A stretch of DNA of 64,000 nt from Chloroflexota bacterium. Its GTDB lineage: Bacteria; Chloroflexota; Anaerolineae; Aggregatilineales; Phototrophicaceae. The stretch lies in NCBI GenBank assembly GCA_020161935.1, contig JAIUNI010000008.1, positions 124,001 through 188,000 on the forward strand. The letters are read 5' to 3'. Shown here in pieces: positions 26,682 through 35,491 of this stretch. A program made the translations under genes and the position numbers. Under the pieces are notes generated by a model, which searched no databases, was not told the origin of the DNA, and saw only the letters and a list, made by a program, of their open reading frames with translations. Numbering within the stretch: position 1 is the first letter of the stretch; every line of letters begins with the position of its first letter.

Positions 26682-27458
26682 CTACCGGCGTTGGCGCTGC
26701 TTATCGGCAGCCCGCATCAGGTCTTCGAGGGTCATTGGGCTATCATCCGCCGTATCGTCCTGCAAACGGGTTGGCGCATCATCGCCATGATCCGACGCGA
26801 ATTGACGACTGCGGGCAATCAGCGAGGGTGTTGTGTTAAATCCCAACAAACCAACGGTCATATTGTCAACCGACACGCGCAAATCCCAATCTCCTGCCCC
26901 CGGTAAGCGGTCGTTATCCAAAAGCGGCAGTTGAGTATCCGCGAGGATATTCATCTCACCATCGCGCAGAAAGGTTTTCATCTCGTGGACGTACTGCGTT
27001 TGCCCGGTATGGTCGATAATCTCGAAACGAATGGTCGCGTTACGATCAGCCGACTGCGGGTCAATATTCAACGTAATATAAGGACGAACACCTTTATCAT
27101 CCAACGAAATCTGCCGCCCGCGACGCATGGTCATGCTGCCATCTGAACTCGTGACCAATGAAATGAGGCCGATGTCGAGCAGGTTGATGCCGGGGGGCGC
27201 AAAGCTGCTCCGTCGGCGGGCGCGTTCGCTGGCCTCGCGGGCTTGTGCGCTCATCCGCATCATGGCGAGGGGCGAACTTGGAATAGCCTCACGTAAGCGT
27301 CGCGGCTGCACCTCGATAAACGAAGCGGCCAGCGCCACACCCAGCAGCCCGACGAGCAGGATAATCGCTGCGGGATTCGCGGCACCTGCTACGATGGCGA
27401 CTGAAGTAATCGCTGTTAAGGCCGCTAACCAAGCGGTGTTTCGTCTACGAAAACGCAT
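26682..27458 (-). CDS. Membrane-anchored protein of unknown family (paralogue 2)
   Basis: 258 residues with an N-terminal hydrophobic hairpin (AALTAITSVAIVAGAANPAA, IILLVGLLGVALAASFI), a basic linker (AREASERARRRSS) and a beta-rich domain (ATIRFEIIDHTGQTQYVHEM; GDWDLRVSVDNMTVGLLGF), ending MTLEDLMRAADKQRQRR. It shares the order of parts and several motifs with the downstream gene at 25857-26672. The cytoplasmic or external side of the beta domain cannot be decided from the sequence. No named family was recognised. Confidence 0.75.
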   Translation of the reverse strand: MRFRRRNTAWLAALTAITSVAIVAGAANPAAIILLVGLLGVALAASFIEVQPRRLREAIPSSPLAMMRMSAQAREASERARRRSSFAPPGINLLDIGLISLVTSSDGSMTMRRGRQISLDDKGVRPYITLNIDPQSADRNATIRFEIIDHTGQTQYVHEMKTFLRDGEMNILADTQLPLLDNDRLPGAGDWDLRVSVDNMTVGLLGFNTTPSLIARSRQFASDHGDDAPTRLQDDTADDSPMTLEDLMRAADKQRQRR

Positions 27459-27580
27459 AATACTTTGTGACCATCATATGTAAACACTTGCAAACTGCGA
27501 TTCTGCTGATTATCAACACGCTTATTATACGCCAAACCGCTGGCGAAGGTTGCACCACACACCCCCAATTACTGCTGTGT

Positions 27581-28405
27581 TCAGGGTTTTATGGAGATGT
27601 ACGCTCGCGTTAACGTTGCCCAATCCTCCAAACTGAGGGTTTCGGCACGACGACGCGAGTCAATTTTGGCTGCGTCAAATAGAGCGTTAGCCGTATCCGC
27701 GTCTAAAGCAAGGCCACTGCTGAGGGCATTCTTAAGTTGTTTGCGCTTTTGCCCAAAACCGGCCCGCACGACACGGAAGAATGTTTTGGTATCCGGCACA
27801 TCGACCTGCGGCTTGTCGTACGTGTCGATGCGGACAACCGCGCTATCAACTTCAGGGCGCGGCCAGAAGACGCTGGGCTTGAGGCGTGCAGCGATTTGCG
27901 GACGACCAAAGAACTGTACGCTGACACTGAGAATGCTCATATCATCAGGCTTGGCGATCATGCGTTCCGCCACTTCCATTTGCATGGTGAGTACCAGACG
28001 GGTTGGAGGATGATCGCTTTCCAAGAGATGTTTGATGATGGCACTGGTGATGTAGTACGGCAGATTAGCGACGACGATATAGGCCAGCCCTGCATACAGT
28101 TTATTGATGTCGAGCGTCAAAATATCCTGATAGCGAATGCTCAGGTTGGGATGATTGGCGACGATCTCCGCCAACACCGGTTGCAACCGTTCATCGACTT
28201 CAATAGAAGTCACTTCCTTAGACGCTTGAGCAAGACGTTCAGTCAGCAAACCCGTACCCGGCCCAACTTCCAAAACCAGATCGTTTTTTGTAAGGTCAGC
28301 AATCGACACGATTTTATCGAGCATATTCGGGTCATGCAGGAAATTTTGCCCGAGGCTCTTACGGGGGAGAATATCGTATTCTTCAAGCAGGGTTTTGGGG
28401 TTCAT
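27581..28405 (-). CDS. ksgA: 16S rRNA (adenine1518-N6/adenine1519-N6)-dimethyltransferase
   Basis: About 274 residues, matching the usual length of KsgA/RsmA. The SAM-binding motif is VLEVGPGTGLLTERLAQ and the catalytic motif IV is NLPYYITSAI; the family lead PRKSLGQNFLHDPNMLDKIV is near the N-terminus. The enzyme dimethylates two adjacent adenines in helix 45 of 16S rRNA late in 30S assembly. The start is set at ATG 28405 (MNPKTLLEEYDIL), where homology begins; the frame could extend to 28453 with non-conserved sequence. It follows the YabE-like gene, the same neighbour pair as in Firmicutes. Confidence 0.95.
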   Translation of the reverse strand: MNPKTLLEEYDILPRKSLGQNFLHDPNMLDKIVSIADLTKNDLVLEVGPGTGLLTERLAQASKEVTSIEVDERLQPVLAEIVANHPNLSIRYQDILTLDINKLYAGLAYIVVANLPYYITSAIIKHLLESDHPPTRLVLTMQMEVAERMIAKPDDMSILSVSVQFFGRPQIAARLKPSVFWPRPEVDSAVVRIDTYDKPQVDVPDTKTFFRVVRAGFGQKRKQLKNALSSGLALDADTANALFDAAKIDSRRRAETLSLEDWATLTRAYISIKP

Positions 28406-28470
28406 CACAGTTCCGTCGTACTGAAAGCGTAGGGACAAACGGTGGCTCATCACTACTCAAGGCGCAATTA

Positions 28471-29943
28471 TTATTCAGGCAGCAGGTAGACAATATTAGC
28501 AGGTAAGGGGGTCAGGAGGTAGACATCGCTGTACTTCGACCACGATACCCAATTCGCGTCGTCATAACCCAAGTCAATCCACAGCGCGAACTTACGCGGC
28601 CCACCCGTATCCCCCGCGATACCAATACCATAACCGGGTACATAAACCTGCGTGTCGTAGGGAATAATTTTCGGGTTGATGCCCACGACACCTTTGGTCA
28701 ACTTCCGTCCAGTAGCCGTCACATCATCACCACCGAGGGCGGCAGGATGATAGCTGGTGGTATACATCCGCAGGACGCGCCAATACTCGCGCGGGCCATC
28801 AGGTGTATCAATCGTTCGCAGGACGATATTCGTGCCGTAGGCAATGATACGATTAATGGGCGCACGAGCCAGCACCGTTTCTTCCGGCGAACGGCTGACT
28901 TCGATGCCGTTCTCGTAACGGATACGAATATTGGTTTCTTGGATGCCTTTCTGTCCTTCCTGCAAGACGAGCTTTTGATCGAGTTCCATTGCAGGGTCAG
29001 GCTGGTAAACCACCTCAAACGACAATACGGCTTGCTCAACTTCGACTTTTTCAGTCACGCGGATGACCCGAATAGCCATCCCCGGCAGCAGGGGGCTGTC
29101 CTCAGCCGGAATAGAATAGTCGAGGCCGGTGAGAGCGACCCCCGCCCCGAACAGCGCATCGGCAACACTGGCCCCTTGAGTCCGTGTTTCGAGCGTTACC
29201 CCATCCGCGACCACGGTGATTGGCTGTGAACGGTTGATGCTGATGGTCAGGCCAGCCGTAATCGGTACGTTCAACGGCGGTTGGACATCATCAGCAAGGA
29301 ATAAGGTTGTACCGGTTTCAAAGAGGGCTTCGCCTACGGTAGGTGCAGTCGTTTCAATCGTCGTGGTGAGGCCACCATCCACAATTCGCACGGATACCGC
29401 ACGTTGAACCGTGATATTGGTTACCGGAACCGGCCAGACGAGTAAATCGTTGGCATCGGTTGGGGTGCCATCAACCAATACCCGATCCTTCGTACCGAGC
29501 GTGATACCGGATTCCCGTAAAATATCCATCGGGTTCGTAAAGACGGTGTTGACGGGCTGCGCGAGGCCATCGACCGTAACCGTAACCGTGCGAGCGCGTT
29601 CGACACGGACAACCGACCCCGCAACGACTGTCGATTCAGGAGCCGGGGAAACCGTATCACCATCATTTATAGGGATGGAAAACTCACGGAGTAAATCCCC
29701 GACGGTTAGGGCGCTGGTTTGAATTTGATAACCGATACCGGAAACGATAATCGTCGCGGGCTTCGTGGGCGGCGGCTGGAAAATATTCAATGTCAAGACC
29801 ACGCCACAAACCAGCGTACACGCCAGCAGGACGAGCATACTGACCAGCGCGAGCAACAACGCACGGTAGCGAAAAAAGCGATTTACTGCGGGTGACGATG
29901 TAGAAGGTGATTGCAGATCAGCGGAATGGGTTTCAGTATGCAT
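28471..29943 (-). CDS. YabE/RpfB-like cell-wall protein with DUF348, G5 and 3D domains
   Basis: 490 residues. A membrane anchor (LLLALVSMLVLLACTLVCGVVL) is followed by three DUF348 units (e.g. ALTVGDLLREFSIPINDGDT; PTVGEALFETGTTLFLADD; SVADALFGAGVALTG), a G5-like segment (FEVVYQPDPAMELDQKLVLQ) and a C-terminal 3D domain (VVGINPKIIPYDTQVYVPGY ... AGDTGGPRKFALWIDLGYDD) with the aspartates that name the domain. Such proteins are secreted wall-remodelling factors related to resuscitation-promoting factors. It is separated by 65 bp from ksgA, and the SRP RNA gene lies about 60 bp upstream. It implies a substantial peptidoglycan layer. Confidence 0.88.
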   Translation of the reverse strand: MHTETHSADLQSPSTSSPAVNRFFRYRALLLALVSMLVLLACTLVCGVVLTLNIFQPPPTKPATIIVSGIGYQIQTSALTVGDLLREFSIPINDGDTVSPAPESTVVAGSVVRVERARTVTVTVDGLAQPVNTVFTNPMDILRESGITLGTKDRVLVDGTPTDANDLLVWPVPVTNITVQRAVSVRIVDGGLTTTIETTAPTVGEALFETGTTLFLADDVQPPLNVPITAGLTISINRSQPITVVADGVTLETRTQGASVADALFGAGVALTGLDYSIPAEDSPLLPGMAIRVIRVTEKVEVEQAVLSFEVVYQPDPAMELDQKLVLQEGQKGIQETNIRIRYENGIEVSRSPEETVLARAPINRIIAYGTNIVLRTIDTPDGPREYWRVLRMYTTSYHPAALGGDDVTATGRKLTKGVVGINPKIIPYDTQVYVPGYGIGIAGDTGGPRKFALWIDLGYDDANWVSWSKYSDVYLLTPLPANIVYLLPE

Positions 29944-30006
29944 TTCCGTGCGGAATTTATATTACTTGGACGGAAGGTGGATGTGTGAATGAGGATAGAA
30001 ACGAAA

Positions 30007-30145
30007 GGAGTTGTTATCAGTGCGATCAGGCCGGGCTACCTGCAACACCCAGAAGAGACTCCTTAGTGCTGCTCCCGTCAAGGCCTGACACGGTTCGAAG
30101 GTTCTGCCGTGCAGGACCCAGTCTGACCGTACCGACAACAACTCC
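30007..30145 (-). ncRNA. ffs: Signal recognition particle RNA (4.5S/SRP RNA, small bacterial type)
   Basis: On the minus strand the core reads GTGTCAGGCCTTGACGGGAG then CAGCACTAAGG, the conserved SRP RNA domain IV with its asymmetric and symmetric loops for Ffh binding. The flanks fold back: GGAGTTGTTGTCGGTACGGT near 30145 pairs with the 3' end around 30008-30030 with only one mismatch, and CTGGGTCCTGCA pairs with TGCAGGTAGCCC. The 3' end runs into TTTCGTTTC. The product is a single long hairpin of about 139 bases. The Ffh partner gene is not in this window. Exact ends are estimated from the pairing. Confidence 0.88.
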
Positions 30146-30441
30146 AACAAAAAATGTATTGAAAAGAAACGCGATTTAGTTAAATAAGTTTAATTGTGCA
30201 TATTGTATTGATAGCGAAGCGAATTGTCAACCATTTTGCACGTTGTTCATAATTGACCGCGCAGATTATGACTAAAGACCTATCAAAAAATTGACAAATT
30301 TAACAAACTCTTTAGCCTATTCAGTTGCTCAATACGCCTACAATACGAATGGCACTTCGATGTAAACGTTATTCAAACGCTTATCGCTCATCCTCACGAT
30401 TCTGCCATCATTTGAGCAACCACTTCTTAGAAAGATCAAGT

Positions 30442-32319
30442 ATGTCCGAAAAGAATCTATCCGCGACAAAGGAGGCTGCCAACCATAAACAATCGGTGGA
30501 TGCTTTGTTGGCGCAGATTGAAAGTATTCGGCATGAGGATTACCAACGGGTACTCGAACTGGCTGAGAACGCTCACCAGATAGCACTCGAAGACAGCTAT
30601 TGGTCAGGGGTCACCAAGAGCTTGTATCACATGGCGGACAGCTATTTACGCCTCGGCAATTACGCGAAGGCCAGCGCCCCCGCCCAGCAAGCCCTGATTA
30701 CGGCACGGACGCATGGTTTGGCGATTGAAGAAGCCTATGCCTTGAGTGCGCTTGGCGCGGTCTATGCGTATCTGGGTGATGAGTCTGAGGCGACCGATCT
30801 CTTTTTCCAACAGTTGACGATTGCGGAAGCCTATAACCATTTAACACTGATGGGTTATGCCTACGGCGATTTAGGCAGCATGTACCTGCGGACAGACGCT
30901 TGGAAGCAGGGGTTAGAACTCATTGACAAGTGCAACCAAATCTTCGACTCGCTCCAACGGGAGGAAGAGAAGTATATCTGGTACTTTGATATTGGGAACT
31001 TCTACAATACGCGGGGCGAGTTCGAGAAAGCCTACGAGATGTTTGAAAGTATGTACCGCCTCGGCACACTTAAGAATATTACCGAGGCTAAAATTTTAGG
31101 GCAAACGGGGATGGCGAAGGCGAAGGCCGATCTTAATGACTATGCCATCGCCCACACATGTATCGACCACGCCCTATCCATCATTCAAGCGTCGAACTCA
31201 TCACTCAAGTGTGAGGTGTTTCTGGAACGCGGGAAGATTTATACCCGGCAGAATCATTATGAAGCAGCGATCATCACCCTGACCAATACGCTTGAACTCG
31301 CTACTCAAACGCAGCATTGGAAAGTCCTCTTGGAAGCACGGCAGATGCTGTGTGAACTTTACGAGAAAACGGGCGACTACCAGCAAGCACTTATTCATAA
31401 CCGGGCTTACCACGAGGCGCGGGATAAGGCTTTCAACGACCGTTCGAATGCACGCTCACAGACCCTCCAAACGCTGTACGAGATCGAAACGGTGCGAAAG
31501 GAAGCGGAAATCAACCAGTTACGGTTACAAGCGGCCGAGCATGAACTGGAAGAATACAAACAAGCCGAAGCCAAGCGGCTGGAAATGGAGCGTCTCAAGG
31601 TCACACTGGCGGGCGAACGGGAGCTGGTTGAAATCAAGGAACGCATCCTGACACGGATTTCACACGAGTTCCGCACCCCGCTGGCGATCATTCGTACCTC
31701 GATGGATATTCTCACGCGGTATGCAAACCGGCTGAGTGAGGAAAAGCGCCAAACGTATCAAGGGAAAATCGACGAGCAGTTCAAGGCGATTGAAAAACTG
31801 CTCAACGATATTGGAATCGTCCTTCGGGCAGATAAGGGGCAAATCCCCAAGTCAAAAGAGGCAATTTCCCTCAGCCATATTTGTAGGCTGGCGATCCGAA
31901 ACGCTCAGACCCAGACGAACAGTTCCCAACGGATTCAAATGACGATTGAGGCAAACCCGGACGCGATCTGGATTGAGCGTGACATCCTACTCGAAATCCT
32001 CACCCACCTCCTGACGAATGCCCTGAAGTTCTCAACGGGCATTGTGGAGATGCAGGTTCAGACACAATCGGATCGCATCACCATTCGGGTAGCGGATACG
32101 GGCATCGGTATCCCGACTGACGAGCAGGAAAAAGTCTTTGAGTCCCTGTACCGTGCCAGCAACAACGATGAAGTGCCGGGGAACGGGCTGGGCTTGACGA
32201 TTGTGCGGGATTATCTCTCGTTGATCGGTGGGACGATCAAGCTCCAAAGCGCCCTCAACGACGGCACGACCGCCCTTATCACCATTCCTGTTACGTCCCA
32301 AATCCCCGAAGCGGATTAG
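30442..32319 (+). CDS. Cytoplasmic TPR-containing sensor histidine kinase
   Basis: About 625 residues without a membrane segment. Residues up to about 360 hold TPR repeats (YHMADSYLRLGNYAKASAPA; FDIGNFYNTRGEFEKAYEMF). A coiled coil (EAEINQLRLQAAEHELEEYK) leads into HisKA (ILTRISHEFRTPLAIIRTSM) and the ATPase (LLTNALKFST, DTGIGIPTDEQ, GNGLGLTIVRDYL). This TPR-kinase layout senses protein partners or cytoplasmic signals. No receiver is fused and no response regulator is adjacent. The start at ATG 30442 (MSEKNLSAT) is chosen over the frame opening at 30325, whose extra residues look non-coding. Confidence 0.88.
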   Translation: MSEKNLSATKEAANHKQSVDALLAQIESIRHEDYQRVLELAENAHQIALEDSYWSGVTKSLYHMADSYLRLGNYAKASAPAQQALITARTHGLAIEEAYALSALGAVYAYLGDESEATDLFFQQLTIAEAYNHLTLMGYAYGDLGSMYLRTDAWKQGLELIDKCNQIFDSLQREEEKYIWYFDIGNFYNTRGEFEKAYEMFESMYRLGTLKNITEAKILGQTGMAKAKADLNDYAIAHTCIDHALSIIQASNSSLKCEVFLERGKIYTRQNHYEAAIITLTNTLELATQTQHWKVLLEARQMLCELYEKTGDYQQALIHNRAYHEARDKAFNDRSNARSQTLQTLYEIETVRKEAEINQLRLQAAEHELEEYKQAEAKRLEMERLKVTLAGERELVEIKERILTRISHEFRTPLAIIRTSMDILTRYANRLSEEKRQTYQGKIDEQFKAIEKLLNDIGIVLRADKGQIPKSKEAISLSHICRLAIRNAQTQTNSSQRIQMTIEANPDAIWIERDILLEILTHLLTNALKFSTGIVEMQVQTQSDRITIRVADTGIGIPTDEQEKVFESLYRASNNDEVPGNGLGLTIVRDYLSLIGGTIKLQSALNDGTTALITIPVTSQIPEAD

Positions 32320-32380
32320 TCGCGTTTCAATCCAATTTGCGCTATGGTATCCCTAACTATTGAAGTTAATGAGGATACTT

Positions 32381-33238
32381 ATGACCAGCCCCACTATTCC
32401 TTCTGATAAAAAAGTTTGGTTCATTACCGGTGTTTCGACCGGATTAGGCCGCACCCTCACCGAGGCCATTCTGGAGCAAGGTGACACTGTAGCCGGAACA
32501 GTACGCAACACAGATCAAATCCCAGAGTTGGAACAACTTGCACCCGGGCGCATCAGCGTGACGCGCATGGACGTGACCAAAACGGATGAGGTGAAGGCGG
32601 CTGTTGACCATGTAATCAACACCTTCGGGCGGATTGATGTGCTGGTCAACAACGCGGGACACGGCTTTATCGGCGCGGTGGAAGAAGTGAGCGATGCCGA
32701 GGCGCGGGCGCTATTCGATGTGAACGTGTTCGGCGTGCTGGCCGTATTACAGGCAGCCCTCCCCCACATGCGGGCGCGGCGCAGCGGGACGGTGGTCAAC
32801 ATGAGTTCGCAGGGCGGGGTTAAGAGCTTCCCCGGTTCCGGTTGGTACTGCGCGAGCAAGCACGCACTGGAGGCGCTTTCCGAGTCGATGTCCGGCGAGC
32901 TGGCAGCCAGCGGTATCAAGGTGTTGATCGTGGAGCCGAGCGCCTTCCGAACGGATTTCCTCGGACGGTCGATGGTGGTGGCGCAGAACGTGATTGGCGA
33001 TTACGCGAACACCTCCGGCCAGCGGCGGGCGAACCTCAAGAACCTTGACGGTAAACAGAAGGGCGATCCGGTACGGGCGGCGAAAGCGATTATCAAAGCG
33101 GTTCAATCGGAAAACCCTCCGTTACGACTGGCGCTGGGGCAAGAGGCGCTCAATGGAATACGCGACAAAGTCAACGGCATGTTGAAAGATTGGTCGGCGT
33201 GGGAAGCCGAGAGCGTGGGCGCGGATTTCCCGGACTGA
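32381..33238 (+). CDS. Short-chain dehydrogenase/reductase
   Basis: About 285 residues of the classical SDR family: the cofactor motif ITGVSTGLGRTL, the NNAGHG motif, the catalytic serine in VNMSSQGGVKSF and the YCASKHALEAL motif with Tyr and Lys. The Gly-rich loop pattern TGVSTGLG suggests NADP(H). It belongs to the group of oxidoreductases acting on small carbonyl or alcohol substrates; the substrate is not predictable. The ATG at 32381 has GAGG upstream; the longer frame at 32360 starts with TTG. The following nucleoside hydrolase is on the same strand, with about 80 bp between. Confidence 0.9.
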   Translation: MTSPTIPSDKKVWFITGVSTGLGRTLTEAILEQGDTVAGTVRNTDQIPELEQLAPGRISVTRMDVTKTDEVKAAVDHVINTFGRIDVLVNNAGHGFIGAVEEVSDAEARALFDVNVFGVLAVLQAALPHMRARRSGTVVNMSSQGGVKSFPGSGWYCASKHALEALSESMSGELAASGIKVLIVEPSAFRTDFLGRSMVVAQNVIGDYANTSGQRRANLKNLDGKQKGDPVRAAKAIIKAVQSENPPLRLALGQEALNGIRDKVNGMLKDWSAWEAESVGADFPD

Positions 33239-33317
33239 CGGTGGATGGTTGTGGATTGGCAGGCAGTAGGTTAGGCTTTCAGACATCAACCCGCCTTTCA
33301 ACATCGGAGAAATAGTT

Positions 33318-34286
33318 ATGGCACGAACATTTATTATTGACACGGACACCGCCTCGGACGATGCGGTGGCGTTGATTATGGCACTCCGTTGGCCGGACGT
33401 TGAGGTGAAAGCCATCGTCACGGTGGCGGGGAACGTCGGCTTGGAACAGGCCACCCGGAACGCTCTTTACACGGTTGAACTCTGCGGGAGCGACATACCG
33501 GTTTACAAAGGGGCGAGCAAACCCCTAACCCGGCGGCACGAGGACGCGCAGTGGTTCCACGGGCAAGATGGGCTGGGCGATCAAGGATACCCGGCACCCA
33601 AAAAGCAGGCCAAAAGCCAAAACGGGGTGGAGGCAATTATCGAGACGGCGAAAGCCAACCCCGGCAGCGTATTGGTCACGCTTGGGCCGCTGACGAACGT
33701 GGCGCTGGCGGTCAGCCGTGCGCCGGAGATCGTACCCCTCATCAGCCGGTGCGTGGTGATGGGCGGGGCGGCGAACTGCGTAGGTAACGTGACCCCGGCA
33801 GCGGAGTACAATATCTGGGTTGACCCTGAAGCGGCGCACATCGTTTTTTCCTCCGGTTTGGCGGTGGAGATGGTGGGCTGGGAACTGTGCCGAGGGGACG
33901 CGAATTTACGCCAGCACGACATTGAGGCGATACGGGCGATGAACACAACGTTCGGTCACTTCGCGATTGACTGCAACAGCGTGGCGATGCAGGCGAACTA
34001 CAAACAATCGGCTGAGATCGGGATCGCCTTGCCCGACCCCGTGACGATGGCAGTGGCACTTGACCCGACGGTCGCGACCCACGCGAGCAAGCATTACGTG
34101 GCGATTGAGCATAAGAGCGAGCTGACGCGCGGGATGACGGTGGTTGACCAGTTGGGCGTGACAGGTGAAGCGGTGAATGACGCGACATGGGGCGACCTCC
34201 GTAAGAGTGAACCGAATGCGACGGTGGTGTGGGCGATTGACATCGCGCGTTGGAAGCAGATGTTGTTCCAAGTCCTTAGCGGTTAG
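33318..34286 (+). CDS. Inosine-uridine-type nucleoside hydrolase
   Basis: 322 residues. The signature DTDTASDDAVALIMAL near the N-terminus is the aspartate cluster that binds calcium in the IU-nucleoside hydrolase family, and VTLGPLTNVALAV plus EYNIWVDPEAAHIVF are further family motifs. The enzyme splits the N-glycosidic bond of ribonucleosides to free base and ribose in salvage. GGAGAAATAGTT precedes the ATG. The substrate range cannot be told. Length fits the family. Confidence 0.92.
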   Translation: MARTFIIDTDTASDDAVALIMALRWPDVEVKAIVTVAGNVGLEQATRNALYTVELCGSDIPVYKGASKPLTRRHEDAQWFHGQDGLGDQGYPAPKKQAKSQNGVEAIIETAKANPGSVLVTLGPLTNVALAVSRAPEIVPLISRCVVMGGAANCVGNVTPAAEYNIWVDPEAAHIVFSSGLAVEMVGWELCRGDANLRQHDIEAIRAMNTTFGHFAIDCNSVAMQANYKQSAEIGIALPDPVTMAVALDPTVATHASKHYVAIEHKSELTRGMTVVDQLGVTGEAVNDATWGDLRKSEPNATVVWAIDIARWKQMLFQVLSG

Positions 34287-34319
34287 CTTTTAGCGATTAG
34301 GTCTAAGGCAATACGGATT

Positions 34320-34420
34320 AACCGCCAAGTCGCCAAGAACGCCAAGATTTTTAACACAAGAAATTCAGCGAACGATTTGACATTTAGTCGACATAACAGC
34401 AGAGACGCAGAGAACACAAG
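34320..34420 (+). repeat. Dispersed CCGCCAAG/CAGAGACG-type repeat runs
   Basis: AACCGCCAAGTCGCCAAGAA then CGCCAAG, followed after about 50 bases by GCAGAGACGCAGAGAACAC. The same runs, in either orientation, occur at 5589-5616, 5837-5864, 36455-36575, 39757-39830 and 58696-58722. They have a step of about 7-8 bases and no coding content. Confidence 0.7.
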
Positions 34421-34450
34421 AATACAGAGTAAAACGGAAGTTGATGGATG

Positions 34451-34480
34451 AAACGCTGTTCGAGAGGACAGCGTTTTTGA
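34451..34480 (+). terminator. Intrinsic terminator downstream of the nucleoside hydrolase
   Basis: AAACGCTGT (34451-34459) pairs with ACAGCGTTT (34468-34476) across an 8-base loop and runs into TTTTTGATT. It lies about 165 bases after the nucleoside hydrolase stop codon, beyond the dispersed repeats. Confidence 0.65.
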
Positions 34481-34489
34481 TTCGCAAAA

Positions 34490-34655
34490 TTCGCAATTTT
34501 TGCACAATTTGCACATTTATCCGCCGAATTGGCTGGCGGGAAGCTCCCTTACTGCCGCTGAGTTGACATTTTGTGGCGGCGGGAAGCTCCCTCACCGGCG
34601 CTGAAATGGCACTTGTGCAGCGGATGGCTCCGCTAAATCCGCCGCCGTGCAACAG
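34490..34655 (-). repeat. GC-hairpin repeat array, copy 2 (inverted)
   Basis: Read on the minus strand this matches copies 1 (6.04 kb) and 3 (58.83 kb): CATTTCAGCGCCG, then CCGCCGCCACAAAATGTCAA, CAGCGGCAG..., CCAATTCGGCGGATAAATGT and an AT-rich TGCAAATTGTGCAA tail. The 10-base loop GCTCCCTCAC at 34586-34595 is on the plus strand here although the flanks are inverted relative to copy 1, that is, the loop is flipped within its hairpin. The right end overlaps the last codons of the small HTH frame. Confidence 0.75.
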
Positions 34656-34830
34656 GGGGTGCCGCCGCAGCGGGTTTACGGGAGGCTGCCGCGCGACGTG
34701 CTGCAAACATCCAATCGCGCAGGGTGCGTTCCGGCACTTCGGCATAACGGGCGGTGGCGGCTATATCGCCCCGAAAGGCTTCTTTGACGAGGCGGAGGAT
34801 GAGTTTTTTGTGGGCGGGTGAGTAGCGCAT
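34633..34830 (-). CDS. Small helix-turn-helix protein, possibly transposase-derived
   Basis: 65 residues: KKLILRLVKEAFRGDIAATA then RYAEVPERTLRDWMFAARR, which reads as a trihelical HTH like those at the N-terminus of IS3/IS630-type transposases, followed by an Ala/Pro/Arg-rich tail (SRKPAAAAPPVARRRI). AAGGAC lies about 13 bases upstream of the ATG. The 3' end runs into the hairpin array. It may be a remnant of a transposase or a free-standing small DNA-binding protein; no catalytic domain follows. Confidence 0.5.
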   Translation of the reverse strand: MRYSPAHKKLILRLVKEAFRGDIAATARYAEVPERTLRDWMFAARRAAASRKPAAAAPPVARRRI

Positions 34831-35491
34831 GGTAGTCGGTAGTCCTTAGTCTATAGTTGGCAGTTGGCAGTTGTCAGTTTCCAGTTGTCAGTGAAGGCTA
34901 AACGAGTATGAACGGTGCGAGCAAGTGAGTTTTTAGTATCAGTTCGGTAACGTCCCTCCATGTTTGTTTATGGGCGCAAATTGGGAAGTTGGGCGCGACG
35001 TGAACCCGATTTTTAGACAGAAAAGCGGAATGGTCTAAGACTATTCCCTACAACAATTCAATTCGTGGCAAGCCATCACGCACGAGATAACCATGACTAT
35101 ATACAGCATAGCACAAATGTTTTGTTTATTGGGGAACAAATGGTCTCTTTTTAGCGACGAGTTTACCAACCATTTTGGGAGAGCCGAATTGTTAAATCAG
35201 TTGGTAAATGGTTAGAAATCGGTTTGTGAGGTTTTTAGAGGCTACGAAAATGGGATAGGCAGTTCGCCAATATAGGCTACGTGGCTCATTCCATATCTAA
35301 CAATCATCCTTACAGTACAGGTAAGGATGATGCTGTCCTAATTATAAGAAAAAACTATTTTCCTATAACATAGTTCAACAAAGCCAGATAAGACCGTTAT
35401 CGACCTTAGAGGGTTTACCCTCTCCTACAACACCATATTGATTACACACCGCCTGTTTGCCCATCCGCAAGTAGTATAAGGGGATGATCCG
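34831..35491. other. Gene-free stretch with low-complexity repeats and one hairpin
   Basis: 34860-34900 is a run of GTTGGCAGTTGTCAGTTTCC-like units, similar to short runs near 5985 and 39710. A perfect 11-bp hairpin (ATCATCCTTAC at 35303-35313 and GTAAGGATGAT at 35321-35331) lies before the SRPBCC gene and is not followed by a T run. No credible reading frame was seen. Confidence 0.6.

Noticed and set aside
30338..30586. 82-residue minus-strand frame at the start of the TPR kinase
   Set aside because: Overlaps the kinase 5' end, no ribosome site, no recognisable motif.
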